The position numbers and the translations under genes are program-made. A stretch of 64,000 bases of DNA from Pycnopodia helianthoides. Lineage: Eukaryota; Echinodermata; Asteroidea; Forcipulatida; Asteriidae. Location of the stretch: the NCBI GenBank assembly GCA_032158295.1, contig CM063254.1, positions 19,730,147 to 19,794,146 on the forward strand, read 5' to 3'. The first letter of the stretch is position 1, and each line of letters starts with the position of its first letter. The notes beneath the pieces are model-generated. The model searched no databases. It saw only the letters and a list, made by a program, of their open reading frames with translations, and was not told where the DNA came from. This document shows positions 24,150 through 36,654 of this stretch, in pieces.

Positions 24150-24315
24150 TCCATAGCAGTGACGTTTTCAATTTTTTTTGGGGGGGGGGTGGCAAGCGTG
24201 AGCAAAAACATATGGGGGACTACTTGCATCGAACCATTCATTCGTGAATTTTTGTAGATCTTATTTTGGGGAAGGGGGGCAAGCTTCAGGGGCTCCTTCC
24301 CCCTTCCCCCCGGTT
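24150..24315. repeat. G-run/C-run low-complexity block
   Basis: A T run followed by a 10-base G run, and 120 bp later a C-rich stretch ending CCCCCCGGTTACGCCATTA. The block resembles a decayed dispersed repeat, but no family can be assigned. Confidence 0.4.
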
Positions 24316-24721
24316 ACGCCATTATTTTTTCAGAGTTAACCATTTTTAAAGACATTCAGAGAACTTAAATCGAAGGCAACAAGCAAAAGCAACAAACAAA
24401 ACAATCAACCATCCCCGATAAAACAACCTGAAACAATGTCTCCATATTCAATTGGCCAACATTACCGAACATCCGGAAGCAGAAAATCTACGATTTCAAT
24501 AATTTTTATGTCGTATTTTTGACAGCTCGAACGTCTAGAGAGAGACTATCCGTAAAATAATTTCATCTTTTTAAAGTGATGATATTCCCTTACGTAAAAA
24601 CCACATCCTTGGTCTTATGTAGTTAATTTCCTTTCCCACAATACACTTTTCAGAAAGGTCTTATAACTGGAAATAAAAGTTGTCACGGCAACTCGTCACC
24701 AGACTTTAATAAGCTTACTCT

Positions 24722-24803
24722 TTAAGACGGCATTTTTTTTTTACGACGTATAGTCTTAAGACGCAGTTTTTTTTACGACGGTATAGTCTTTAAGACGGTA
24801 CGC
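24722..24803. repeat. Tandem repeat, unit about 35 bp
   Basis: About two and a half copies of a unit containing TTAAGACGGCA, a T run, then TTTACGACG and TATAGTCTT, immediately adjoining the family A MITE copy 2. Confidence 0.75.
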
Positions 24804-25197
24804 TTAAAGGAACATTACAGAATTGGCAAGAAACAAACTTGTAAAATATACTTTTTGATCACAGATTTACATAAAACTTACACGGTCTAATGATGATGAT
24901 AGTAGAAAACATCCCTTGAAATATTTCTGACTGAAATGCCATATTTGATGAGAAATGAATAAACTAATTTTCCGATTGGAGTTTATCGCTCAGTGAGCGT
25001 TTTATTCATTTGTTGAATCTATATGAATTCATGCAAATGTGTAATCGGTTTTTCACTATTTTCTTGTGACCCAGATGGCCGATCGATCTCAAACTTCTAC
25101 AGGTTTGTCAGTTTATGTATATGTTGGATTACATAAAGTGCTTACACTGCCAGCAACTATTTTGTTAGTAAAAACCAATTCTGTAATGTTCCTTTAA
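24804..25197 (-). mobile_element. TTAA-flanked MITE family A, copy 2 (inverted)
   Basis: TTAA lies at 24804-24807 and 25194-25197, with perfect terminal AGGAACATTACAGAATTGG and CCAATTCTGTAATGTTCCT. The internal sequence is the reverse complement of copy 1 (e.g. GATGGCCGATCGATCTCAAA). It is 394 bp. Confidence 0.9.
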
Positions 25198-25857
25198 AAC
25201 TGGGTTGGGCATGATTCTCAATTACTTGCTGTTTCTGTGTTCAAAATACTTGTTTTTAAGATCAAGCATGGCCATTTCATAAATCCACTGTCTGTATGTA
25301 TAGTCAATAACACATCCGATGGTTTATAAACTGATGCAATTCGATACCCAAATGGAAATGCGTTACTTGCCAGACCAGATGTAAGAACTTGTTGAAATTG
25401 ATGTGATCAGTGTCAAAATGGGTCATGCGTCGGCGTGTCTGTAAAAACTTACAGCAGTGGCTATGGCTATGGCTTATACACTGACCGCAAATGGCTTCCT
25501 AATAAGTGACCACAGTACATACATAACATCCTTAAGACAATTGAATAATTGGATGACGTAACGGTAGCTGGTAATCCTCCAATTACACATCACTGTCTGA
25601 CTGTGAAATGTTAAACACAAGATGCAAACTATATGCAAACGATGTCAACTATGTCATTATCACATACAATTCGTTTCAAACAATATAATTAAACAAACTA
25701 TACGGAAACAATTCTAGTTTCATGAAGATCGTAAATTTTCTCTCCTGCCTCTCTTAAATACAAGATATCGGAAGCCAATTAAGTAAATGATTCAAACTGT
25801 ATCCATTACTTGAGCTTGAAGCTTCAGGGAGTAGGATCAAGGTTAATTGGTGTTACC

Positions 25858-26010
25858 ATGGCAATTGTTCAAAATGAGCCAGATAAATTGTTGTTTACAA
25901 TAGAAAGACTAAGCTGCAAGTTGCACGATATTCTTCCTACCGTGGGAGCATTATATAAAAACAACTCAATAGAAGAAATGGACAAAATCTCAATACAGCG
26001 AATAGACTAA
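25858..26010 (+). CDS. Unrecognised 50-codon small ORF with strong start context
   Basis: ATG at 25858 lies in an optimal context (TTACCATGGCA). The product begins MAIVQNEPDKLLFTIERL and ends in a charged stretch (IEEMDKISIQRID). It is hydrophilic with two cysteines near the middle at most, and no family was recognised. It ends 16 nt before the secretory frame at 26027, so it could be an upstream ORF or part of the leader of the same transcript. It may be a chance frame. Confidence 0.2.
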   Translation: MAIVQNEPDKLLFTIERLSCKLHDILPTVGALYKNNSIEEMDKISIQRID

Positions 26011-26026
26011 AATAGTTCACCCAATC

Positions 26027-26285
26027 GTGACTAAATCCAGTTTACTGACGCTTGCCTTATTTTGCCTCATTTTCAATGTCGCCCGCTTGTCCGATGCCGT
26101 CACTGTGCCATATGGGACCCTAGAGTTCTACGGACACTGTGTCGGTCATGGCCAAAATGACCAACCCGTAGCTAGTGTCGGGCGCCAGGTCCTCGAGGCA
26201 CCGAGTCACCTGCTGTATGGACTGCCACTCACCTGTTCCTATAGGGTAGATATTCGGAGCCATCGTAAGCTCTTAATGAAGACAG
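26027..26285 (+). pseudogene. Secretory, possibly CUB-like first exon lacking an ATG
   Basis: From GTG at 26027 the frame reads a short polar n-region (TKSS), a hydrophobic core (LLTLALFCLIFNVA) and a plausible signal cleavage after SDA (residue 24). About 60 residues follow with two cysteines and ...LTCSYRVDIRSHRKLLMKT, which recalls the first half of a CUB domain. Codon choice is markedly more C/G-ending than the flanking DNA. It ends ACAG|GTTAGA, a usable but weak donor, leaving phase 1. The only in-frame codons before the stop at 26003-26005 include no ATG, so it is either start-lost, initiated at GTG, or spliced to an upstream exon. No downstream CUB exon was recognised. The CUB reading is tentative. 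Confidence 0.4.
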
Positions 26286-26296
26286 GTTAGAACAAC

Positions 26297-28383
26297 CTGA
26301 GTGCGGTACACTACCAAATACTTTATGCCTACTTTATTTCAATTAGGGATGAACACTTATTAGACCATTAAGCGCTAGCCTATAGTACTCTTACACAAGC
26401 ACTTTTATTTTAAGTTTTATCATGGGGATAATAATTATTCATTTGAAATTGTATCTGAGTTGTCTTTAAATTAAACTAAAAGGCTTATGATTAACTGACA
26501 GTCATGAAAAGATGACGCTGATGCACACTTGTTAATAAAATATTATTCAATTTAAATATTAATGTGACGCCCTCTGTCGATTGTTGGAACGATCATCAGA
26601 AATTCTATTCAACAATCATTAAAGGGGAAGGTACATTATCGTAGTATGAAGCAGGCCTTGGACACGCCCATCATCTTGGTTGCCACCATGGGCGGGGTCA
26701 GGAGGGGGAGTATTGCTCTGTTTGCTTGCCGAGTACCAACGTTTGGTGGTAAACAATAACCGACATACAATATCATGCACATCACAATTGTCCTTACTGA
26801 AATAGCAAGGAAGGCGCAATTTGTCGAAGTCGTTATCAAATCAGCGAGAAAACCGCAGGGAATATTTTCTCAAGGCGTAATATAAGAAGTAGAGAATACT
26901 GTTTTAATTTGGAATTCCCAAGAAATGTGCCTAGTAAATAGTTTATTTCTTCCGTGACAAGGGTCTGCTTGCTGACCAACGGACACGGAAACGTATTTCA
27001 TAAAACTTCTTGACTAAACAACAACTCATCTGTCACTGTTCAGATAGATGATAGAGAACCTTCATTATCTCACAATGTCTTCCGGACTTGAGCTGACTCC
27101 CCCCCCCCCCACATACAGACAGTTAGGAGAGGGGTAAGCACTAGGGGGTAACTCACCACCCCCAAGGCCTGCAGGGGGGCCCCAGGGGAATTGCTGCCAT
27201 TTCGTCCAGTCAGCATTACGTGGACTCCGAGTTTCTTTCTCTTCACACGGCTGTGATGGCCACGTGTGTCATCGCCCGCAGCTAGCGGAAATCCTTCATT
27301 GGCAAAAAGAAAACTGTACTATTGCTCAGTCCGGAAACATTCATAATGTCCCTAATTGAAATATAGAGTTATTAAACGCTTCACTTGAGTGATGTGTGCT
27401 GGGCTAGTGAGCGCGCCAAAGAGACGCCGACGAGTGTTCGGTAGTTTGAGAGCGGCACGATCAAGGTGCCTCAATCCCCCCCAAAAGTTTGGAATCAATA
27501 ACAGTTGACTTTAAAGATCTTCATTAAATTGAGAGACAAAGTGCAATCCCAAAGTGAACATTTTTATTTCAAAATCTGAATGTTATGTTATGAGGATCGT
27601 GTCCCATGTAGTGTGGCGCCACATGAAATTTATTAGGCACATGACAAAAACTATAAAAAGAGAGCATTTCAAAACTGGGCTATGTGATGGACTATTTGTG
27701 AATGAAGAGAGGGCATGTTTGGTTAAATCACCTCACGGTTAATCTTCATCTAGGTAATGTTGCTATGACTACAAGAACAAAAATGAAAATGAAACATCGG
27801 ATCGTAAAGATGATGGTCATCATGGTATTTATCATTCAACATGGTTTGATTTGACAATAAGACGAGGATTAATATTCAATCTTGAGCAATTACACTCTTG
27901 CTTCTATTTCCCCTCTGAAGAACAAGAAATCAAGTTTGAACTTTTGAAGAGTGTAAACAGCAGCATTGCTCGCACGAATCTCTCCTCTAGCCCATCCGTG
28001 TTTACAGTTTGTGGTGACACTTGGCATAATAATGTAAATATTAACGACCCAATCAATCATTGTTAGGAAGTGAACTATCGTTTTGCAATAATTGATTAAT
28101 TACCAAGCAGTCATGTCATAATAACTAACACGTGATCCCGTGCAGGTTTTTGTAAGATGGATCTAAATGTAGTCCAACTTTATATGTCGGATCAAAGCCT
28201 GTGTTACTGTGAGCATTGTCATCCATAATGGACCTACTTAATTCTACTTGACTGTACTCAGATACAGACTTGCTTTTTAACCTCTTGGTTTAAATTTTGT
28301 AACTTAGCTTCATAGTCTTGATTCAAGTCGTTACCTAATGGAAATACACAACACAACTTTAAAGTGAACTCCTACGTATACCC
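26297..28383. other. Intergenic DNA, nothing firm recognised
   Basis: It contains a C run near 27100 and a motif TTAAAGGGGAAGGTACA near 26619, which looks like one end of another TTAA element whose partner was not found. No gene was recognised. Confidence 0.45.
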
Positions 28384-28770
28384 TTAAAGGTACACGTTGC
28401 CTTGAATCGGCCGAGTTGGTCTATAAAAAGCGTTTGCAAACAGTTTGTTATAAATTGCTATGGTTAGAAAGATGTTTTAAAAGTAGAATACAATGATCCA
28501 CACACATATGCCTCGAAATTACGTGGTTTCCTTTTAAATCGTTAACGAACACAGTCGGCCATTTTATGGAGTCAAACTTTTGACTCCACAAAATGGCCGA
28601 CCGTGTTAGTTCGCAAAGTTCAAGGAAAACCACGTAATTTCGAGGCATATTTGTGTGGATCATTGTATTCTACTTTTAAAACACTTTCTAACCATTAGCA
28701 TTTTATAACAAACGGTTACAAACGCTTTGTACAGACCAACTCGACCGATCCAAGGCAACGTGTCCTTTAT
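28384..28770. mobile_element. Full-length fold-back MITE
   Basis: The element is almost entirely one inverted repeat about a centre near 28577. AAAGGTACACGTTGCCTTG at the left matches CAAGGCAACGTGTCCTTT at the right, and GATCCACACACATATGCC matches GGCATATTTGTGTGGATC. The centre is TGGAGTCAAA/TTTTGACTCCA. TTAA is at the left (28384-28387) and TTAT at the right. It is 387 bp, has no coding capacity, and RNA read through it would form a long hairpin. Confidence 0.92.
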
Positions 28771-31700
28771 TTTAATCGACAACGAAACCATTGCATGTTG
28801 GGATGAATCCGTACACCCAGCTCCTTATTCAAGTAGGCGATCAGAAGCAATAGATGTAAATGTAGGGTGCGGTCGTTTAGCAGATCCATCAACCCAATAC
28901 AAAACCTCCAGGTATATCAAAACAGATCAGACACATCAACCTTTCTCTTGTTATGAGGGTAACTCCCACTTAAACATCCAGAAAACGTGTTTACACGTAG
29001 GAGCCCATCAACCAACCTTGAACGGGGGGAGGTGTATGCCCGTCTTCATAGCCAAATCATTGCTCACTTAAATGAGCTTTTTAATCAACATGGACAGGAC
29101 CAGATAGGGGCTAAGCAACAATAACTTCCCTAGCCTGCATAACAGGAAAGCGTCTCATTAAACGCACGGGGACCAGTGAAGTATGACTTGTTCCGGACCC
29201 TTGTGGTGCGTGCATTACTTCAACACACGCGCCATTAGCTTTAAGGCTACGGTGCCATCTCTAGTGCTTAGGGAAGGACTACCCAACACAGCTGGAACTG
29301 AAGCTATTTGGCTGGTGGCAAAATGCAAACCAATGTCTCGACTGTTATTGAGTACTTCCTTGTAGGCTCGATGGCGGAACGAGCCATAACCAATCAATTG
29401 GTAATTAAAACGCGGAGGAAATGGCAGTAAAAATAACACACAGGTGGACTTTTTGTACCTCTTAGTTGCACTGTATGTGTTTTAATGTTTGTTAACAAAG
29501 ACGATGTAGGCGGTTTCAATACTATACCTTACCTTAAATTGATTGAAAGATGAAAGTTGTAAGTTTGTCACTTAGGGAAGGAATAGCTGTGTGACTACTT
29601 GACAACTTCCTTCAACTATAATCCAAAGTCTGCACCATGACAAAAGTGTTGAGAAGTGAAGTAGATAACTTTAATCTCCATCTTGTGTGGGATCCTCCCT
29701 GTGTAACACACATGTTTGTGTCTACTGTTAAGTTGGCAATATGCCGACACAGCTTCAATTCTGACTTTCAAAATAAAAGTGCGTTTTGTCATAATTTCCG
29801 TTTGTAGGCGAATGCGGATTTGCGCATTTTCCCTATTATACACTTACATGTATTAAAGTGATTTTAACGACAAGATGATGAAAATTGAAATTGATTCTGT
29901 TGTCTTAATAGTCAATGTTTTGTGCACGATCACAGGTCTATCTTAGAGGTATCTTGGCAACGTGACTCAAGCCGTTTTGTAGACAGCCAGGCTTATACCC
30001 CTGTACAATATATGGGCTTAAGAACTCAGCAATCTGAGCTAGGATCCACACTAGAAGCTGGTGGCTAACACCTGCCTGCATCGTTAGAGATTCCCAAACA
30101 CGCGAGGGATCAAGGGTGTTTGGGACGCCAGACCCGGCCTCGTGAGGATCAAACGATGGTGTCACTTCCGTGTTATAATAAAGTGCTCGGAGCTCACAAT
30201 CACTAACATATGCAAAGCAGAGAAAAAGTAAATTTACACCATAATGTAATTCTCGACAAAGTGTTTCACACCCTTACTATCCTGTTGTCTTAACTCAACG
30301 GGAAAATGATGATGAGGCGCCATACTATTGATAGAAACCAGACTATCCATGGGCCAAAGTCACAGACTCCATATAGAGATGCACAAAAATAGAGCAATAC
30401 ACCCAACAATAATGCTTACCAGACAAGGGTTACCAAGCAAAATATCATTGTGTACTACTTGTAAGTTGTAACAGGCTCCCGGCTTTATTGTGTCTTAGTA
30501 GGAATATGCAGCAATATTTTTGCCCACTGGTGGTAGGTCAAACTTTGTGAAATTGTAACACTCTCTTATGAGTGGTCAATACGACGATCAGTAAAACGTA
30601 CCATGTGACCAAGATAAACCAATCATTAATGTTCAATAATTCAAACACGATGATAGGGCCCACTAATTAATTAAACAGTTTTATGTAAAATTGTTTCTAT
30701 CAATCATCTATATTTGACGAGACATCTACATATCAATGACTCTTTGCTGTTAATGGAACTTAAACTTTGACAAACAGACTGAAGTATTATGGGATTTTTA
30801 AAACTCTTTATAAAAAGTACCTCCGGAAAACTCGGATATTATTAGCTTCAATATCAGAATATTTGCGCTGGATATTTTTGGATTATTGCTATACCAGCTT
30901 GTACAAACTTGACGTCCAAATACTTGTTAAAAACTTGCTTTGATAATTTTTGTCTTTGAATTTGACATTTGTTCCACTATAATGTACCAATCGTCAGAAA
31001 TTAAAACTTCCCCAAAGAATTTACGAATGCTTTAAACCAATTTCAGATTTTGATAAAATCCCCCAATGAAAGTTTAAACTTGATGTAATCAGGAGGAATG
31101 ATTGCAACACCTTGAATGATTGTTTCTTATATTTGCTTCATTAACTTGTATGACTAAATCTCACTACTGACTGCAACTGAAATCCTCATGTCTATGCACA
31201 GTCTTGTAGAGTGTCCTTCCTTTAAGATTAATGGTCATGTTCTTTGTCTTGAGCAGTTTTAAAATCGTCGTCTGAAATCTTACTTATCTCGTTATCTTGA
31301 ACCAGAAGGGATTCTCAACACATAGTCCATGTTAGAATGGTACCAAGAAGCATCATAGGTAAGGAATTTACCGCTAAAATGTGTGCCTGATACAACCAGA
31401 ACCGAACAATCTACCATCAAAATAAAGAAAAAACTAATAACTTAGATCTGTTATGATTGGTTCCAAGATCACAAAAACCAGAAACTCTATTTAGAGACAG
31501 TAAAGGTAACATTTCCAACCCTCATCGCATAAAAACAACATACTTCAAACATCAAACAACTGTCGAACCATGCATTCAACTGCTGACTGGCGTTATCTAA
31601 AAGTTACAAAATTATCTTATCTTTATTTTCCCGTAAATTCCAGCCCCCAATATTGATTATGATTGTGGTGTGTATGGGTGTATTTACACTTCCATAAACC

Positions 31701-33269
31701 CGCACTTCCCTACTTCAATAAACTATCAATTGGTAAATGATAAGAGAGATCATTTATATTTCTAGTCCATTCGCACATGGAGTGCCTGGGACGCCAGTGA
31801 AAGAGGGCTAAGAATAGCACCGTCTGGCAAGCTAGCAAGCGGCTTGGTTTCACGGCCGACTCACTGCCTTGTTGTACAGTCGACTCTGCAACAAACAATT
31901 CGTTCAACCGTGAACTTGACGAGACTTTCCGGGTTCAAAAATGGCCTCAATATTTTTGATTTTGTTAAAAAAAATCATTTTAGTAGCAATTGTTTTTTTT
32001 AATAACTGTTCACAAAATATTGGTTTAGGAATATAAATCGGCGATGCATGAGTGGTCTTAATAAATCCTAAACAATTCCCGTCAATTTACTTTAATTGAA
32101 ACAATTGGCGCCAATTGAGACTAAGAGGCTTTCCCATCTTCTACGCAGTCATCAACGCTATAATATGAATAATGACAGTTAGACATTTGTTTTAACATAA
32201 GGTTGTAGTCACATCATTGAGTTTAAGCTTTATGAACAGGTGTCTTGACAAAGGCTCCCCACACGATCTCGTCCTTTCTGCTAATTTCCAAGACTGCTTA
32301 TTTAACAGCGCCTGGAAGTCTTTCAGCGCGTTTAGCATTTGATGTATATACTTAATAACTTTATCTCACATTAATTTATCCTGCCAGGTGGAGAACTTTT
32401 GTTTCATGATTCAATTTAACGAGTGTGAAACTCAAATTCAATCCAATTTCAGCAGAAAGAAGTAAGTCAAGGGGCGCAGTTTTCGAAAGGTCGATGTTTT
32501 TAAACAGAATGATAGAAAGCATTTAAAAGAAACCAATATAAAACAGCTTGTAACATTCCAAAGACTTGAAATAGTAAAAGTGTCAACGGACAGTAGTCCA
32601 TTAAAAAATGTCAATTTATCATATGACAAATTTTAAAATTAATAGCAGCGCACATAGCAGAATCGATGAAACCGATATGACATGAAATACGACCAGCATA
32701 GTCAGTTTTTGGTCTTGGTTGAAGCATTTAATCATCACTACAAATAACACGAATAGCACATTAGACTTTAGTAGAGTATTGCTTATTTTCACTCTCAAAC
32801 TATTCCTCGAGTAAGTATTCCTATAACCAACGTAAGTGTCATATGCTCGTAGATTCTTTGGCTTTCTAACACAGAATAAGGTGACAATGTTTCCGACGGA
32901 AATGGATTTATTTCCACTCTGCATAAAAAACACGATAACGATGAAGCCATTTAGATCAAAGAGTCAATATGTTGGCAACATCGTATCGTCTGGCACTTAT
33001 TTTGGCACTAAGACGCTATGCAAGTGAGCATAGGTGTACTGACTGAAGACGTCAGATACCTCATTACCAAATGAGACTTGAATCCATCTTCAAGTAGGAA
33101 GGAACTCATCATTTAAGATATGTTTGTGGTGACACTCTGCCCAGGCCAAATCAATCTATCTTGAGTAGAAAAGGGGAACTTACTGCGGTTCACTCTACAC
33201 GCTATATATAAGTGTTGCTTTGGACACTACCGTATACGTAATGCTTCATTACCGTTCTGTGATGAATGA
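28771..33269. other. Intergenic DNA between fold-back MITE and the 33-kb repeat
   Basis: This is AT-rich. A small block at 29364-29420 has CCAAT and ATGGCGG motifs (GGCTCGATGGCGGAACGAGC), promoter-like but isolated. A decayed MITE-like stretch lies near 30390-30530 (GCTTACCAGACAAGGGTTACC). No coding region was recognised. Confidence 0.4.
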
Positions 33270-33775
33270 TAAACGTGATAAACGTAAACGTAAAAATGTG
33301 AACGTGTAATAGGTAAGGAAACATTCTGCACGGTGTGAACGTGATTTACACAACGTAATGGATTTAGAACAACTTTAACTATGGTCCTCTAATTAACGTA
33401 AACGTAACAAGTTTGGGGATATCCATCTGAGCGTAATTAGCATGGTATACCGTTGGTAAACCTTTGGTAAACCGTTGGTAAACCACTGGTAAACGTAAAC
33501 GTAGCAACCGTGTTCGAGTATAAATATGACGGGCGTCAGTAAACCAAGGTAAACTACTGGTAAACGTAAACGTAACAACGGTATTTGGGGAACATGGTGA
33601 GCGTGACTTGTTTGGTAAATCATAGTGATTGACGAAAACGTAACAGCCGTATTTAAGGACTGTGTTTGGTAAAACAAACTGACAAACGAAAAAGTAACAA
33701 CAATATTTGAGGACAATGATGAGCTTGATTTGTTTGGTAAAACAAACTGAAAACGTAAACGTAACAACCGTTTTT
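33270..33775. repeat. Degenerate GTAAACGTAAACGTAAC tandem repeat
   Basis: GTAAACGTAAACGTAAC-type blocks and GGTAAACC(A/G)(T/C)TGGTAAAC runs recur at irregular intervals of about 60-90 bp, with intervening copies of TTTGGTAAA and GAGGACAATG. A 124-codon minus-strand open frame across it is repeat-derived. Confidence 0.75.
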
Positions 33776-33979
33776 TAGGATCTCATACTTCAAGTTTTAC
33801 AAAGAGTTATTGATAGAACCTTTTCTTCGTTACTCCAAATATTACCAGGTCAGCAAAATGTGTCAAAAAGGCCTTCAGTCCTAACTAGGGTTGGCGCCAA
33901 AATCCTACCAAGCCTATTAAACAATTTGACAACTTTGACATGAGATCATCCGTGAAGTTCATATGCCAGCCACGCTCAA

Positions 33980-33987
33980 TGACGTCA
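33980..33987. promoter_or_regulatory. CRE/ATF palindrome TGACGTCA (1 of 7)
   Basis: Perfect 8-bp cAMP-response/ATF element (context AATGACGTCAAA), 3.8 kb downstream of the HHEX stop. Binding is not shown by sequence alone. Confidence 0.4.
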
Positions 33988-36500
33988 AACATTTGGTATA
34001 CCCATTGAAATCTAGATCAATCCGTACTTTGAACACCTTGTTTCAACCGCGACGTTCTATCTGATACCAAACTATTTATTCCAACCATTGAACACTGTCA
34101 CCGATTGATTATCAATTTTGTTGTTGTTAGTAAAACACAAGTTCTAGTTTTTCGAGTGGTATTTGGCGACAATGCACACTTGTGGGCGGACGGTACGTAT
34201 TGAATTATCGGGCAGACATAAAACCTCTATCAAAGATCAGAGCAAAGACCAGCTGATAAGATCTGGACCTATTCTTATCCAAGCTTCCCTCAGTTTGTCT
34301 TTAGTTCGCCCCTAAAACTCAAACTTTAAAATTGAATTTGCTATAGTTCATAGAAAATTACAAATATAAACACATGAAGATAACAGAAGATTGGTCTCTC
34401 TAGCCGATTGTCTTAATGTTAATTAATTACAGCCTTTACTTATGATGTATATCCTCTATGTTGTCTAACATTTTGACTGGAAGAGAAAAAAAGGATAGTT
34501 TAAACAAATAGTTTGGATTGAAGGGCATTTAGGGCTCAACTTGTTGTACATTTGCGATTGCATCCAAAGCCTATATCAACATAAAGAAAGGCTGATTGTC
34601 AATTAAACCTCAACGAGATAAATTATTCATAAAGTTACATACAGAAAGAAAAAAGAAGGGACACACAAATCGAATCATAAAACTGCGCAGCTTTCACTCT
34701 ACAAGATGCCAATCATTGATCTTGGATACTTCAGGAGATTCTTCTTGCAGGTGGAATCCACTGTCTGCTTGGGAGAGTGTGAAGACAGATTGGTCTTGAC
34801 GCACAAACAGCAAGAGCTTGAAATCTCAAGGAAAGATGTATTTATACTCACTATAGATTACGACTCCAAACGAGAGGGGGGAGGGGGATGGACGGAAAAC
34901 TCTTCTGACTATAACGGCAGTTTAGCTTTTGATTTAGCAATGGACAACTTATTAAAGACGTGGGTAACAACTGGCAGTGGATTTCTACTGATCTGATGTG
35001 ACAGACATGACAGATTCAATACCTTCCCTATCACCATAGATGAAACGTAGACACGTCTGTTTAATCAATACTACGAAAACTGAGTCACACTCATAGAGTG
35101 ACATTAGGGCGTCAATGAGCGTCAATGTAGTGATCTTATGACGGGCAGTTGTCTGGTGTACTGATAGGTTCCTTTCAAGGACTAAGATCCTTCAAACTTT
35201 CTGGTTTCCACGATCACGGTCATCTTCAATAAAAGGAAAAGGTCTTTTACCTTTTGAGAAAAATTGCTCTACATTTAGGAACACTTTGTCATCTCAAATG
35301 TTCGAGTGATGTTTAGGACCAATGAAGTATCGACCGAGGGAAGCAGGCTGTACAGGATAATGTCCGAGATATTTTCTTTTATGTTAAAAGCGACAAAGAT
35401 GACAAAGGTGCTGTTTCAATCGCATCATCAGCCTTCATTCAAATAAAATCATTTTACATTTCAGACATTTCTCTCTTTTTTTTCGTAAAGGAATGAAATC
35501 CAGACGTCTGAAAGGTTAACAACAAGATAAAAATATTCAAAAAGGAGTTTGGGAGATGGGGATAAATATTGACAACCTTATCAATTAATTAAAAACTTTC
35601 AATACAAATGGACCACGAAGGCAACGTCTCACTTTCACTCAACATATAATTTATTAAACTTTAGAAAATTCATATCTTACACACAGTTTGTTTACAACAA
35701 CAACCTACGCCCTCATCGTTTTGGTCCACATTGATGACTGACGCAAGCTCATGGTATATCTATTAAGTGTTTATGATACAAAAACAAAGGTATACAATAA
35801 TTATTAAGTGCTAAACAATATATAAACCCAGTACAGAAAGACAAAACTTATGTCAACGGTGTACAATATAAAAACGTACGAAGAAAGATTATGCCTACTT
35901 GATAAACGAGTTTGGAAATGAGTTGTGGTCTACTAATTACAATTACTAGAAGTTCAAGATATGACTCAATGACAATTTGCTTTAGAAGGAATATTCCAAC
36001 CAACATCAGTTTGCACAAAACATTCTTATAAAACTGACCTGTGTATAGACATTTAGTTGTCACAGTCACAGGTTCATTACAGGTGCCTTGGGGTGAGATT
36101 GGATTTATATAAAGTTTTCTCCAAGAAGATGCCGTTTAAGACAAACATATTTCTCAGAACGAATTTATATCAAATTGTTTTCTTTTAATAGTTACTCAAA
36201 CTGAGCTATGTTTTTGAAATCAACTGTACACTTTAACAAAAGAATAAATACAGCAACTCCATCAGAGAAAAACGACGCTAAAATAAATGTAAGAGGAAGG
36301 CATCACACAAATTGCTACCAACTAGCTTTTGTTGCAATCGTTTACAGGAATTTGAGCACAGAAAAACCACTGCCAACTATTTATCTTTGTAACTAAACCT
36401 CCTCGAAACTACACTTGCTCTCCTATTCCAAGATGGAATATTGGTAGGGATTGATAATGCTTAGAAGTAAGATTTCTTTGACTCAAATGAGGCACGTTTA
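33988..36500. other. HHEX downstream intergenic DNA
   Basis: No gene was recognised. A 96-codon frame with ATG at 34706 (begins MPIIDLGYFRRFF, then Glu/Lys-rich) has no recognisable family. Confidence 0.4.
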
Positions 36501-36575
36501 CAATCATCGATGTGTTTTAAATCTTAGGAAAACGTCTACAGAAAAACATGGAGCAAGAGAAGAATTGTTTCTAGT

Positions 36576-36581
36576 TTTATT
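36576..36581 (-). other. Candidate HHEX polyadenylation signal AATAAA
   Basis: It is the nearest canonical AATAAA in HHEX sense orientation, about 1.18 kb past the stop codon. A variant ATTAAA at 37114-37119 is closer (about 640 bp). Which is used cannot be told from sequence. Confidence 0.3.
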
Positions 36582-36640
36582 TTGGTCGCTTATCCATGGG
36601 CCTAAATGAAGCAAAATACACAAGACTGCCCGTATAGTGA

Positions 36641-36654
36641 GGTACCGGCCGGTA
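36641..36654. repeat. 14-bp palindrome GTACCGGCCGGTAC
   Basis: A perfect GC-rich palindrome close to the candidate HHEX polyadenylation signal; function unknown. Confidence 0.6.

Noticed and set aside
33393..33767. 124-codon minus-strand frame
   Set aside because: It lies entirely in the degenerate GTAAAC tandem repeat.
34706..34996. 96-codon plus-strand frame starting MPIIDLGYFRRFF
   Set aside because: It has a plausible ATG context but no recognisable domain, no splice partners and ordinary intergenic composition. Left as unproven.
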